DNA of 64,000 bases from Diphasiastrum complanatum (Eukaryota; Streptophyta; Lycopodiopsida; Lycopodiales; Lycopodiaceae), in assembly GCA_029204225.1 (NCBI GenBank), contig CM055093.1, positions 18,687,041-18,751,040 on the forward strand, read 5' to 3'. Numbering within the stretch: the stretch's first letter is position 1; every line of letters begins with the position of its first letter. Below, one piece after another: positions 12,412-28,400 of this stretch. A model generated the notes under the pieces. The model was not told where the DNA came from, made no database searches, and worked only from the letters and a program-made list of their open reading frames with translations. Made by a program: the position numbers and the translations under genes.

Positions 12412-13516
12412 AAGACATGTTGATAGTAACTGAAATAGATATATTCTCAATTTACTTAACTGACGCTTTGATACCAACTATCTAAATTGAGTAGATGAAT
12501 GGAACGAACGAGTTCAACGGAACTGGAAAGCAGATAAGCTATGTTACAAGTTGTTTGATCCAAACGAGAGGAAAGAAATATTGAGGAACAGTTCCCGCCC
12601 CGATATAGGACTGGGTTTTAAAACAAAAGCAATGCGTGATCCACCGAAGAGTGTGAGTTATTGTCAATGATGAAATGTTCTATTACGAAATGAAGTATGG
12701 TGCAGAGATTTTGCGCTTGTTCCTCAAGCATCAGAGATGACTGTAGTCGAATCAATCAGAGACATCCGTGATCTGTCCGAGTGAGTGAAAGAGCGTGACA
12801 AGCACAACAGAGTAATGCATCCAGATTACAACACATTCATAAAATGAGACACAGATGAAGAAGTGTTGCTTGTATATTACATTAACGGCTTGTAATGGAG
12901 CAAGAGCAACAATTTGTATGTTACAGTCTACAAAAGAGATGTAACAAAAATGCTAAATCTTCCACTCCACCGCTCAATGAGAGCTTGAGATGTATTTATG
13001 CATGTTGTGCTTGTTCGTTTATAAGAAACGGTTTTAACTAATCTCTAATTACAAGACTAGTTTAACTCTAAGTGCGTACTTCACTTACATTTGAACTCCG
13101 CTTTGGGAGCATGAAAGAAACAATGCTTATCACAGTCGTATGGAGACCGTTTTCACAATCTTGTAGTCCCTTGGCAGTCTGCCTTAGCATGCATGTTGTG
13201 GTTTTCCTTAGTCTTCGTAGTTTTGACTTTGTGGTGCTAAACGGCTTGTTGCCTTTGTACGTAGAAAACCGTAATTGTTGCCTTTGGCATGTTTCCGACT
13301 ACATTTGGACCACATTTGAACCATAAGAAGGCTCAAACAATGTTGAAGGAAAGTGAACAAAACATATACAACCAAAGATTTTCAAGTGGTTGACACTAGG
13401 CTTGTGTCCATGCCAAACTTGATAAGGAGTTTAATTGTTGACGACTTTTGTGGTGGATTTGTTTTGAACATAACAGACTGTGGCAATGGCTTCTACCTAG
13501 AATTTTGTAGGTAAAT
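12412..13516 (-). mobile_element. copia LTR/primer-site stub, opposite strand
   Basis: On the - strand, 12,476-12,465 reads TGGTATCAAAGC, a one-base variant of the plant copia primer-binding site. The sequence to its right would then be the 5' LTR of a - strand element. To its left is + strand copia-B protease, so this stub is cut off from any gag of its own. The LTR's outer end was not found, and no gene is seen in the rest of the stretch. Confidence 0.4.
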
Positions 13517-15208
13517 GTGATTGGTGTAGTATTTGTTTCTAGGGATGTGATCTTCAAGAAAAATACATTCTATAAATTAAAACCTTCCACAGATGATGTT
13601 GTGTCATTTCAGCCTATCTTACACAACATAGAATCTTCCATACATAATGTTCCTTTTGTAGAACCTACAACAACCACTACAGAAGTCGAGCCGCCAACCG
13701 CACCAGTCATCAGACCAAACCAGGCTAGCTCGAGCAGATCTCAACTACTCCTAGCAACTTGGTGAATCTATTGTTCGAAGATCATCAAGAACTCGAACAG
13801 TTCCTGAAACTACATACCTCAATCATTCTGGACTTCATCAGAAGAACTAGAGACCATGGAAAAAGCTATTAACTCCAAGGATGATGTGAAGTGGCAAGAA
13901 GCAATGGAAAGCGAGTAAAACTCACTTTTGACGAACCAAACTTGGACATTGGTCAACTTCCCCACTCACAAGAGAGTTGTAGACACCAAGTGAATCTTCA
14001 AGAAGAATATCAACTCAGATGGTTCCATCACTAAATGGAAAGCAGAGCTAGTGGCGAAAGGATTTACTCAAGTCCAAGGAGCGGATTACCAAGTTTAGTC
14101 CTATTGTTGAGATGTAGTCAATCAGGACTCTGATTGTGATAGTAGCGACGAAAGATCTGGAGATGCATCAAATGGATGCGGAGACTGCCTTTCTCAATGA
14201 TTACGTCAAAGAGGAGCTGTACACCTTCCAACTGGAAGGATTTAAGGTCAAAGGCCAAGAACACAAAGTGTGTAAACTACACAAAGCAATCTACGGCTTG
14301 AAGCAAGCCGCAAGGGCGTGGTTCGAAAGGATCAATGCCTATCTCATTCAATTAGGTTTTGTCAACAATTATGCAAAATACAACGTTTTCTCCAATTACA
14401 TAGATGCCAAATATGTTCACATAGCTCTATACGTAGATGATACATTCATTTTGTCTAATGACACTTTCCTACTGCACACTACTAAGGGTGATCTGTCAAA
14501 AAAATTTGACATGATTGACCTAGGCACCATTCGTTCATTGTTAGGAGTACACATCACTAGAGATAGATTACATAAAAGTATTTATCTCAGTCAGCAAAAA
14601 TATCTAGAATTTGTTCTAGAAAAACTTCATATGTCTGATTGCAAACCAATTGATACACCAATAGGTCCAAGTATTGTATTGACTAAACCTTCTTGTGCCG
14701 ATTCTAAAAGTGAAGTACTCGACTTAGTGAAGTACCCATATCATTCACTCATACGATCATTAATGTATGCCATGCTTTGTACGACCCCACTTCCGAGTTT
14801 TGTTTCTTTCTGGCAGGGGGACCTATTTTGTGGAACTCAAGAAAGCAAAAATCAGTTGCACTTTCTTCAACGGAGGCGGAATGCATTGCGGCATGTCAAG
14901 TCTCAAAGGAAGCTATATGGATCAGACTTCTACTTCATGATTTACGTCACACTCTATTCAATGCTACCACCATTTTGTGTGACAATTTGAGCTGTATTTC
15001 GTTGTCTCTGAATCTCCGATTTCATGGTAAATCCAAGCACATAGAAATCCAAGATCATTTTACTAGGGAAAAGGTTTTTTCGGGAGAAGTGATTCTTCAA
15101 TACTACTCCACAACAGAAATGGTTGCAGACATCATCACCAAAGCTCTTCTTGGGATCAAGCATCAGAAATTTTTTAACCGGCTTGGAAGTAAATCTAATA
15201 TGTGCTAG
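13517..15208 (+). pseudogene. copia-C integrase tail, reverse transcriptase and RNase H (broken)
   Basis: The segment opens with GVVFVSRDVIFK, the usual end of the copia integrase region. A variable linker rich in Thr and Pro follows, then an RT N-terminus with several stops (13,780-14,130). The RT core is open from 14,136: MHQMDAETAFLN, then LHKAIYGLKQAARAWFERI, then the catalytic LYVDDTFILSND and the following LGVHITRD and YLSQQKYLE motifs. At about 14,785 the frame breaks between RSLMYAML and GGPILWNSRKQ, with loss of the intervening RNase H start. RNase H continues (VALSSTEAECIAACQ, CDNLSC, KHIEIQDHFTREKV, ADIITKAL) to the TAG at 15,206. Reading-frame damage makes it non-functional. Confidence 0.88.
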
Positions 15209-15950
15209 ATCTACTTATGATGCAATGTAGTATAGGGAGGATCGTCCACTTTCTAAGTTCCTACCAAGCTTCAAACAGAAATGCGAAAATAAAGAATAAT
15301 GAAGAAGCACTAAGGCTTACCCAACTAGTGCTCGAAATGGATTGAAACTATCTAAGATGACAAAACACAAAACCTTACTAAGGCTTACCCAACTAGCAAG
15401 GTGATTTAACTAAATTCTAGATTAACACCCAAAGGGATTGAGAACAAAGATTGCGGCTAAACTAAGCATAGAGCAATTAAAAACATGCCACAATGAACAA
15501 AACCAATGAAAGGAGGCAAGAGGAGGCCCGAGCACCTTCCCTCAAGCTATGCACCTTCCAATGGGAACACAAAAAAATAGAATGATAATCTCAAGGAGAG
15601 AGCAATTTAGCATAATCTCAAAGTGCTATTTGCAAGGCAAATACCTCTCCTTTTATGGTAGGGAGGGTCTTCCATAAGTATCCACTAACTTATGGGACTA
15701 ATTTATTTCTAGCCTTTCTAGAACTTCTAACTTAGAATTTATAACTTCAAAGTTAACTTAGGAAAACTTAAGACAAAATATTTCTAATCTTAAGTTTCCT
15801 AAGTTTAAGTTTTAAAACTAAGTTTAAGCTATTTTATTATTTTTTAAGCTTCTACTCATGGGCTTACAAAACACATGCCATGGCGAAAGTTTATTAACAG
15901 ACACTCGTACGTGGACTTACAAAACACATGCCACGGAGTTTTATTTCTCT
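15209..15950. other. no gene; possible copia-C 3' LTR
   Basis: A purine stretch (TATAGGGAGGA) at about 15,231-15,241 directly follows RNase H and could be the polypurine tract, so an LTR may begin there. No matching 5' LTR was found to prove it. Two short direct repeats lie here: AAGGCTTACCCAACTAG (about 15,310 and 15,380) and ACTTACAAAACACATGCCA-like copies near 15,870 and 15,920. Confidence 0.35.
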
Positions 15951-18278
15951 CTCTTTTTTTTTAAATTTTTTCTATGTTAGCACAGATGCTAACATCATCC
16001 CCCTCCTTATTGAATTGGTGGTCCCACACCAATCGAAGCCTTTTCTTCTTGGATCTTCTGTGCATCTTGGAGGCGAGACTGTTGCTGTCGGGAGTGGTAG
16101 ATTGTGGTGCCTACACCCTCCATCATTTGCCACCGTAGTTTGTTCAAGAAGGGCATTGGTTTGTAATAATGGAGCATACCCTGTAGAAAGTTGTGTGGAT
16201 TTTCCATAGCTCCACCATATCAACGTGCAGGGCTGAAGTGAGTGCAGCATGATAATAAACTACGCTGATGTGGTCTTTTTGCATTTGCAGTGGTTTATTG
16301 ATATCAAGGGCTATTGGGGTTAGCCCTCGATCCCAAAAACCCCTGAATTCTGTCAGAAATGCTACTAGGCCGCAATTGTCCGCAAAATATCTGACGTCGC
16401 AATCAGGGTTGCCATGGTACTTCTGGTAGAATACACGGCAGTTGGTGACCATGTCTTCAGCTAAGTTGCCGGTATCGACGCTTGTGAGCTTGGGCCAAAA
16501 TATCCTATTCTTGACCTTGGTGGCAGGAAACGGTTCTCGCCTCGCAACTAGATAGTAATAAGGATTTGTGCGCATATAGGAGGGAGCTTCCATCTACCGT
16601 GCCATCGAGGTCTTACTTTGTAGGAAGAGTTGATGGCGCTAGAGAGGTTGTGGATCCAGGAGTTTGACTGCTTCTTTATGTGTTTGACACTGGTTCAAAT
16701 TTGGCAATATGTAGCCACCTCGCTCTATTGTCATTGGATATTTCTTGGCAAACTCTTGAGAGGCGCGCAACTCCTTGCTTGGTTATATGGGCGTGATTCT
16801 GTGCCGGATGGGTGGTGCTTCAGAGGCAATCTCATGTTGAATTTGGAGACCAGGTTCAGGAGAGAGAGGAGGGGAATGGTTAGCTTCAGCAATTCTTTCT
16901 GACTCAAGAGAAAATTGACGTTGAATAAATGGAGGGTTAGTGGTGTCGAGAGGGTTAGAAGCGGTGGAAGGAAAAAGATAATGTTGGCAGTTGGTACCAC
17001 CAGAGCCTAATGGATTGGTTGGTGCTTGAGCTCCTTGCCCCAGAGGTTGGCCTCAAAAGGAGGAGCCTTGAGTAGCAGGAGGAGGCTGCTGGAATCCTGC
17101 TCCATCTCCACCATCTGGTCCATTAAAGTGGTGCCCGGAATCATGGAACTGGGCGTGCTTTGCATGAACAGACGACGTTGTTTGGACAACTGCCTTTAAC
17201 CGTTCTTCCAAGGTGGCAATGTGCTGGTTCAGGGCCTCGACAGAAGCAAGGTATGATTGTTGTAATTTTGTGTGCTACTCCATCATGGATTTCAACTTTT
17301 GGGCCAGCGTTTTATAAGCCACCACTGGAATGGGAGTTCCCTCAGGAATAGCTGGTGGTGCGAAGTCGTTGAAGTCCACCAATTCCAATTGTTCCTTCAT
17401 AGCGGAATGTGCAACTTGTGCATCTGCTATGGCCTCATCCCTTTTTGCTTTGATGTTATCGATGGTATTCTGCATGTCGGATACCTTCATTTGGAGTTGG
17501 TTCTGGAGGTGGAGGAGCATATGTTGCTGTTGTTGATTATAAGTGGTGAGATTTTGGATCTACAGCTATTGTTGCTTGTTTTCCACTTCCAGCCTTCCTT
17601 TTTCTTTTTGAAGGTCCGCCATAGCGCCATCGTCAAATTGCCGCATGGTATATTGTCCCCCTAGGGTGCCGAATAGATTGTATTGGAGCTCATTCACTAA
17701 CCATACCGCTTTTTGGGCTGCAAGGGGTAACTACTCCCAAGGGCCAATGCAGGGAGGGTGCGTGTATAGTTAGGATATGGCATTGGGTTAAAGGGTAGAA
17801 AATCATGAGCATGGTTAGATGGAGATGAATGAAAGGCAAGTGGAGGTGATTGAGAGATGATGGGTGAAAGAGGTGGGGAGATACTGTGTGGCGGAGATGT
17901 GTGGAGTGGGTTAGTGGTGACGGTGGTTGATGGAATTTCGGTTAGTAATTGTAATGCAAAATCATCTACATTGATTGTAGAGTCAAGTAGGGTGGATATA
18001 TGTACAGGTGAGGGCTTTTGTGGAAGTGTGGAATCAAAGCCCGTGTTGAGAGTGAGTGATGGTGTGAAGGTAGTAGTAAATGGTGGAGGTGGTGGTGGAA
18101 GTGTGAGAGCAAGTGAGGGAGTTGGGGTTGTGGAGGGTGCCGGTGTGGACAGAACCACGCCCATAGGATAAGAACTAGAAGTGTCTGCCTCAACTGAGCT
18201 GCCTGCTGCTACCGGAGTATGTCCTTTACATTTCAACTTATGAGAATCTATCTCAAGCTTACAGTTGTTGTTTCTCAT
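15950..18278 (-). pseudogene. decayed reading frame of unknown family
   Basis: Read right to left, a chain of - strand segments makes one protein-like sequence broken by stops and frameshifts. Starting at 18,278 there is a region of about 190 codons rich in Pro, Ser and Thr. A one-base shift near 17,705 leads into WLVNELQYNLFGTLGG, then a Gln- and Lys-rich, coiled-coil-like part (17,275-17,560). A Gly/Gln-rich linker follows, and then a globular-looking part at 16,144-16,593 containing NPYYYLVARREPFP, RIFWPKLTS and RYFADNCGLVAFLTEFRGF. I do not recognise the family. The layout (disordered N-terminus, coiled coil, compact C-terminus) would fit a structural protein of a mobile element or a plant regulatory protein. 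No catalytic motif is seen. Confidence 0.45.
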
Positions 18279-21170
<2,892 letters not shown>

Positions 21171-21173
21171 ATG

Positions 21174-21182
21174 CATATATAG
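21174..21182 (+). promoter_or_regulatory. possible TATA box of HK1
   Basis: CATATATAGG lies about 1.04 kb upstream of the HK1 start codon. A CT-rich, leader-like segment follows at 21,225-21,300. No transcription start can be proven from sequence alone, and a nearer promoter is possible. Confidence 0.22.
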
Positions 21183-22217
21183 GTAACAATAAACCGCGTA
21201 TTATTGCTGACCCGGCACGAAACCTGCCCCTTCCCTTGTCTACTCTGGATCCACGTCTATTTCTTCTGCCTCCTCCTGCTGCTGCTGCTATCGATTCAGC
21301 AAAAACAGTTCTCGTTCTCATCGGTTTGGCAAACAGCTCGAACAGTTTCTGAGATCGATTCAGTCCTTCTGACGTCGCTTCGTATGATATGATCGCAAAT
21401 TTTGATTCAGACTTCAGTGCAGGCATGCGAGCACATTACATTGCAACGCAGCATCTAGCATCATAAATCATACGGATATCTTTCGTGCATTGAATAAGTT
21501 TTAGCATTAAGTGCTGGGCGGCTTCTTAAAGGCATAGAAGATGTGATATTACGTAAAATAGCGGCTCTCTGAAGAGACTGTGGGATGGCATTAAGTGTGT
21601 TGGTATATTGCTTTTGATGCCAATACAATTTGACCAAATCCTTCCTCTTGTACGAGTTTTTCGAGCTCTATTATTTTAAGTAATCAAGTGTGTCGTGTGG
21701 CAGTCGTGTCTTGGTAGAGGATGCGATTTGAAGCTTGTAGCATTAGTTTAGAATGGATCTCAGAAACCGACAATGCTTTCGTTTTCTTGCTCTCGGAAAT
21801 ATATTTGATACAGAATTGCGCTTTAGCTTGCCTGTGCATGCCTCATGTGCGGCCGATCTCCAAAGTGTCTTTCATCTTCGTTGAAGTTGCGGAAGCTGGT
21901 GTCCTTATCTCCTCAAGCTGAACGTTATGTGACAACAACAGACGGATGAAAGATTTTGTATCATTCTTTGTCCCTGGATTTTTGTGACTTCCTTAGTTTT
22001 TAGAAAATTTTGCGTTGCAAGACGTTTTTGTCCTCTTATGTGTTGTGGCTGGAAAGCGCCTTTTGGGAAGGACCTGATGCAACGGATTGGATTAGAACAA
22101 TATGACCATTGGCTATTGTAGAGCAATAGTGGCATTTCAAAAATATTCATAGCTGCCTCCGAGAGTACAAGCACGATGAAGAATTCAAAAGATTTTAGTC
22201 ATTGAGCCTCCGAGAAA
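21183..22217 (+). other. probable HK1 5' leader or promoter region
   Basis: No separate gene is recognised. A CT-rich stretch near 21,230-21,300 with CTGCTGCTGCTG resembles a plant 5' leader. A 66-codon frame at 21,721-21,921 could be an upstream ORF if the region is transcribed. An in-frame TGA at 22,203-22,205 precedes the HK1 ATG and supports the chosen start. Confidence 0.35.
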
Positions 22218-22433
22218 ATGATCGCTTCTTTTCTGGCAGCATGGCCAGGAGCGAAGCGCCAACAGAACAGGGAGGGTGAAGAACGTGTTCTTGAACACAT
22301 TATTCTTGACTTGACGGACCGCACAAAGGCTTTGAGTAATTTTTCGGATGCAGCGACACAGCGTTCGTATCATCGGAAGCGACGACTTCTTAATCATTCC
22401 CACTCGGTGCTAGTCTCGCGTCTGGCCATCATG
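22218..22433 (+). CDS. HK1: HK1 exon 1: cytoplasmic N-terminus and start of TM1
   Basis: Seventy-two codons from the ATG at 22,218, ending in [10 protein letters not shown] before the donor GTAAAC. The end matches the AHK1 segment leading into its first membrane helix, and the next exon continues that helix in phase 0. The first 60 residues are charged and poorly conserved. Confidence 0.72.
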
Positions 22434-25400
22434 GTAAACTCCATTCCGCACCGAAATTTTTTTATTCTCCCTTCAAACATGAACCTGAAAATTTAATCTG
22501 TTTTCATCTCTAGTGTCCCAAACGACCAACATTAGCTTCGGGAGTCATTATGCTGAATGGAAACACGTATAATTACTTCCTTGTTATTCGACAAGACATG
22601 ATCCAATTTAAGTCCGACTCGGTTCGCTCCCTTCATAGCCTTAAAACCAGCAGTCAAGGTTATATGAAATTAACTACGAAAGCTGTGGCGAAAAATATAT
22701 GCTCAAGATGGAAGATTCTTTACCTGTAAATAACAGTGAGGATGCGTCTTCACCCACAACAATCTCATTTGAGTAAGTGAACAATTTTTTTAAGAAGAAC
22801 AGTATGGTAACTTGTAAATAGTGGATATATGGAGCAAATAGCACTGGGGCTGAACTACATATGCACTTCGCAAGTCCTGGTTATGCCTTGTATAGAATGA
22901 AATATCCCTTGACCAAAAGACAAGCCCTCCACGTTTCACTTTACTCCTGACCAGAAGCCCTCGTCCAACTTGTAGATTGAGATGGCGCACAGCAAAGGTG
23001 AAAGGAGGAAAATAGACAGAAACAGATGAACCAGAATGATCGCTTTTAAGATGATTCATGTTATCGGCAGAGGCATTGAGTTTTTTTATCTGAGTAGATG
23101 CAGGCTGAGCGGTAAAGCTAATCTGAAATATAAGCCAAGCTCAATTCTATGCATTAATGTTTCTACAGTTAACTAATTGAGCTTAACGACCTTACACTCA
23201 TTGACATCCTTTGGACCTAAAGCTCATGCCCTTCGGCATGCATCCATCTAAGCGGTGTTCTTTTTCCAAGTAAAGCTATCCCCCTTTCTTTGCGACCGCC
23301 TTGTGTAGCTTCCTCCCAAACACTTCTCAGATGAGGCCTGTTGAACATGGCCCCTGTCACAAGCTTGTCCATCATTTTGATGGTTTCTCATTCCTTTTAC
23401 TCACAGCAAGTGGTACCCACCACAGCTCCCTCCCTTGGACGCAATAGGTCATCTATTCACTACGTTGGATCAAGAATCTTATGTGATCCCTATGATTAAA
23501 TTTTGGGGGTTCTTCTTCACCACCACTTGTAGCCTTTCCCCCCATGTACATTGACAGGTCCTTTGATGCACTGTCCCCTCCTGTTCAAAGCTTTCTTGCA
23601 GATCCCACTGTCACTTTTGACTCATGTTGTCACTGCTATCCCCAGTTCCACATCGTGCAGTTAGTGTACGCAAGGTTGCATCTGTTTGCCACTTTTCTCC
23701 CAATCAGCTAGTGCTGGAGCTTTTCTCTCTAAACAGAAGAGGACCATTGAATCAGAGTGCAAGCTCTTGGCTCTGATACCATGTTAGAAAAACTAGACAA
23801 CACACACACAAGAGAGAGAGGACCAATTGCAAAAGCGAAATGATGCAGATATAGAGAAGTCAGGCTAATCTGAAACGTCAGCCAAGAATCAAAAGATTTA
23901 TTGCTAGATCTGCTTTTGTTTCTAAAATTTACTGTGCAAAAGTTGTACACGACATAGTACCCGTCTTAAGGATGGCCATACGTATTCTAGCAGGGACAGG
24001 CATGGTATCAGAAGTATGTGGTAAAAAAAAAATTTCCAAATAGAGTTCCATAGCTGCCTGTGGCTGCAAACTGAATTCTGGACTGGGTAAGTCGGGGATT
24101 TATCCCGACTGATTAGTAAGAAGGGTTTCTTGCATGTTTCTATTATGTTTTTTGAAACCATATGTTTTCTGGCATATGAGTATGGCAAACGTCGGCATAC
24201 TATCATGTTTTTAGAAACCAGAAAGTTCCACAGCTGCCTGTGCATTGTGCTTGCTGGAAACTGCTTTCTGGACTGGGTATATGTGGATTGATTCCGACTG
24301 ACCAACATTCCCATTCACGCTATGCCACCCTCTCACTGCTGTGTTTTGAAAATGTAGAGTCTTACTTGCATGTCTCTATTATGTTTCTAGAAATGATATG
24401 TTTTCTGGGCGTACAAGTATGGCAGATGTTGGCATACTATTATGTTTTCAGACACCATACGTTTTTTGTCATATGGGTATGCAAACTTTGATATACTTCA
24501 AATATTCGTATGGGTGTAGGGGAATGCAGTATGGGTGTAGGGGAATGCAGTGCACACGGGAGTTTGGTGGCAATATTGGCAAATGGAGAAGGTTGCTAAA
24601 CGAAAGTTAACCAAATTGCATAAATACCTGAATTGAATGACATTGCAAGTTTGCAGATAATAGACTAACAGATGCTGAATAGATTCTCTCCTATAGTTTT
24701 TTGACTATCCTGTTGCATGAACACATAGCTTAGCTGAGGCCTTCTTTATGCATACGCTGTTAAGAGTGGGGTACTTTTAAAGTTCAAAGCTGCTACTGTG
24801 CTCTTGGCATGACACCCTAATTATCACCAAATCTGCCCACGAGAAATGATAGAAACTCAGTATATTGGTTTCTCTACAATGTCTGTTAGCTATTGTTAAC
24901 ACAAGTTTGTGCATGTGACCTGCACCTACTCTTGGGCGCTGACCAAGTGAGTAGGGATGTCATAGGATGTGATCTATGCGAAGTTGATGTTCCAAGACTT
25001 TGTGGATGGATTCCATAGGTTTGAAGATTGCATTTGCATGTCTCCTTTGTTATCTCAAGTATTATCCTAGACATAATTACAATACACTACGTGCAAAATT
25101 GCATATATGTTTTATCTTGAGTGCTGAAAGATTAAATCGATAAGGCTAAGTAGCTTGATGTTTAATGGATGCTTGTATCTATCTACAATAGATACAGAGA
25201 TTTTTGTATCAATTTTCAATGCTGGGTTGTTTCAAGTACCTCGTACTACTATCGCAACTGGCTGTGATAATGTTCGTGTAAAGAATTAGCTGTTTGTGCT
25301 TAATTATGAGTTAAACTATTCTGTCAAAGGACCTGTAGTTGTGCACGATAATTATTTGATGTATACAGGGATCATGTCGTACAGAGCATCTTCTTTCAGT

Positions 25401-28400
25401 TAATGTTCCATGTGGCATGCAGTCCTTGTATGGTGGACGTTTCAAAAGGAAAATACATATTTAAATGACTTGACATAGAATCCTAGGTATATAAAGCCAA
25501 AAGACATATAAAGACTTTTGTTGATATTTTGTCCAGCGAATGCAAGTGTACATTCCTATTTGTCGATTTTGAGGGAGAGCCTTGCATGCATCCCCCGTCA
25601 TAGTACATATGCAGTTCTAACGTCAACTATTGTATAGCAGGTACTTGTGGCTATTATGTTGTTGATCACAACATTACTCACATGGTTCTATACCTCCATC
25701 TATGCCACTCGATCTGTACAGGATCTGACTTTCGTCGTCCGCCAGAAGTATCTACAAGGAAGTTTGCAGTCTCTTGCTTCTATCCTCGGACAAGCACTTC
25801 ACATGTCACTGGCACTCAACTCCTTGCATCAGCAAATTTTTGATAATCACGACTTCTCTTGGCCTGATGTAGAACCCATGGTAAATGATAAGATGAAAAA
25901 CATGCACATTAAGTAGTAGAATAAGAAGCAATTCATATTTCTTTTTGTATATTATGATGATCAAATGAGCTTCTTTCGCTGACAGTCCTATGGAATGTAC
26001 TGAATCTATGTTTCCTTACATTTACTAATTTCAAAACAGTCTGGCTTCCTTTCATTGTTGGACAAGTATTGAGACATGTATGATGTGAACCTATGATTTC
26101 TCTATTATCATTCTGGTACCTGGCAACTAGAAAGAGCCAATTTCATGACTTGGTGTTCTCATTTTGTTGTACTTCTAATGGCATAGTTGCTATTTTTGAC
26201 TTGACAATAAACAGGTTCGATCTATAAATTGGGCAATTTTCAAAAGTCAACCTCACTTCAATTCTGTTCGATTTATCAACCAACAACAGGGCCACATGAC
26301 AGATTATACCCGCTTGGCAAGCTCCGAATTTCTATTCGTAACATATGCATCGAGTTCAATGAGCCCAGTGATTTGCTACATGCAGGTTGTGATGCGTAAG
26401 ATGCAACTGAATGTTAAAATCGTTTTCTTTGTGATGTCATACACATTTCCTCCTGAGAGGTCTAACATATACATATTTGGCTAGCAAATGCTTTGAAATT
26501 AAGATGTCACAAGCTTTTATCCCATCGGTGCAACTAAAAGGCACTTAGCATCCCGCCTACAAATTTCATGACTGAAAATTCACATGGCAATGCCACCTCC
26601 ATTACAGATTTTATGTCTGAAAATGGTTTAGAACGATCAACCTACTCATGTTGGAGTCTCCTCATGTAGTTTGTCTGCCTCAGTAGCTTTCTTTAAATGA
26701 TTATCTAGCAGATGTCAAAGTTTCAGAGATTCTGACTTATATAACTGTTTTGTCCTACAATTATAATTTTTTTTTAATACTTTTGATCAACTCCGCCTGA
26801 TTACCTATGGCATTCCAGCTTTTGGGATGGTTGGTGCTACCTCTTCATCTAACAGGTCTTAATATTTCCTGCTCACCTGCATGTTAGTAGTCAAACATGA
26901 ACTCTCTTTTAGCATGAAACATGTCCAGCATAGATGGAATTCCAAAAAGTTGAAATACCTGGAACCTTTTTCACACTTTTATCATGGGTTGTTGCTCGCA
27001 GATTATAGCATAAGATGGATATATATTGGCAGGTAACAATAAAATAGGAAACTCCCTTGTGCACAATATATTATGCGTAAGCCAGTTTCAAGTTTGTATA
27101 CCCTAAGGACGTTCAAGAAATTGTAAAGAGAACACATAAAAAAGGGAGCTTGAAATACTTCTAAAATCCTGAGTTTGTAAACTTCACAAGTTTCTAAACA
27201 GTTGGTTGCTAGTTGCTACCATGATAGTGTGATGCTGTTTTGCTGATGGTTTCATACCCTTCATATGAAGCTCTTAAAATTTAAGATGCAATTGCTGATG
27301 TCAATGTTTTGCTGAATTAGTGTACTACATTTATGAAGTATCTTTCAACTATCTTCTTGTTGAGTAAGCATACCAACCTCCTCAATCTGCATGATTCAAA
27401 TTATGTAGAACTCAAAGCCTTTAAGCTGTGCATGCTTCATCCATATTATATTTTTTGTTCACCATATACCTTAGCTTTATCTTCTAAATTGGAATCCAAA
27501 TTTGTTTGCCTTGTCAAATGAGTACCAAACGTATCAGTGCTTAATATCAGGTGCATGTTTCTGTAGTACATCTCAACCTAACAGAAGTGAATTAGGGTGC
27601 GGTCCCATCTTCAATCGCAATGAAGTGTTTTTCCATTTATACAGAGCTTTCTCCCTGCCATGGAAAGTGCACTGGTGTCTAGTTTTGAACACATTCACAG
27701 CATAATATCAAGAAATAATAGAAAAGCAGTAGATTGATGATGGTCTTTCTGCAAAGATCAGTTAACAAATGACCTCCTTTTAGGACTGCGTACACAAAAA
27801 AGTGCTCTTTCAATGATAAGAGGCATCCAAGACTGAAGCATAAAATCGACAAACACGCCCATCAGAAGGATATTTATGGGTTTTATTGGGACATGCTAAA
27901 GCTGGGAGAGAGGTTTACCACAATTTTTTGGATTTTCTTGGGAATTTATCCATAGTGGCGAGATACGTTCAGCAAGTGATAGCCCCTTATGCATGTTACT
28001 TTCCTCCCGAGACATCTTATGTAGGGGACATTGATGCCTCTCCTGATATTTCTTTCGATAATTTCTTATTCCGAGTGTGGACATATTTTTCTCCTTGGAG
28101 ATATTAGTGCTAGGACATAAAGGAAACATATCGCCATACATGATGTGGAGATATGCGCTTGATGATGAGGAGCTTGGTATCTGGAGGATATTAGTTGATA
28201 GAGATGGTCCAATGGCTACATATGGTGAGCACTTGCTTTATTTGGGAGAGTCACATGAGTTGGTCATAGGCCAGGGGTGCAAACTTGGAGATATTATGTT
28301 ATCCATTATAATAGTTTCTCCTGTTAGGGAAGGCTTGCAACAACATATTGAACACATAGATATTTGGAGGTAAACGTAAAGAAAAACTAGTATTGACAAA

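Larger units (their letters stand above)
23782..24670 (-). repeat. possible copia LTR, outer end uncertain
   Basis: The sequence starts TGTTAG next to the primer site and could end at CTAACA (24,665-24,670), a matching 6-bp inverted end. The 889-bp length is only a proposal, because no second LTR is present to fix the border. Diverged internal repeats occupy its middle. Confidence 0.35.
22434..25640 (+). other. HK1 intron 1 (3.2 kb) with copia LTR and tandem repeats
   Basis: A GT-AG intron, donor at 22,434 and acceptor AG at 25,639-25,640. It contains a - strand copia primer site at 23,770 with adjoining LTR-like sequence, diverged repeats at 24,044-24,490, and a 21-bp tandem duplication at 24,509-24,550. 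I see no other coding signal. Confidence 0.65.

Noticed and set aside
26386-26484. Extension of HK1 exon 3 to the donor-like GTAAGA at 26,396 or on to the stop at 26,482
   Set aside because: Only the donor at 26,386 keeps phase 0 with exon 4. The extended translation loses resemblance to HK1 proteins.
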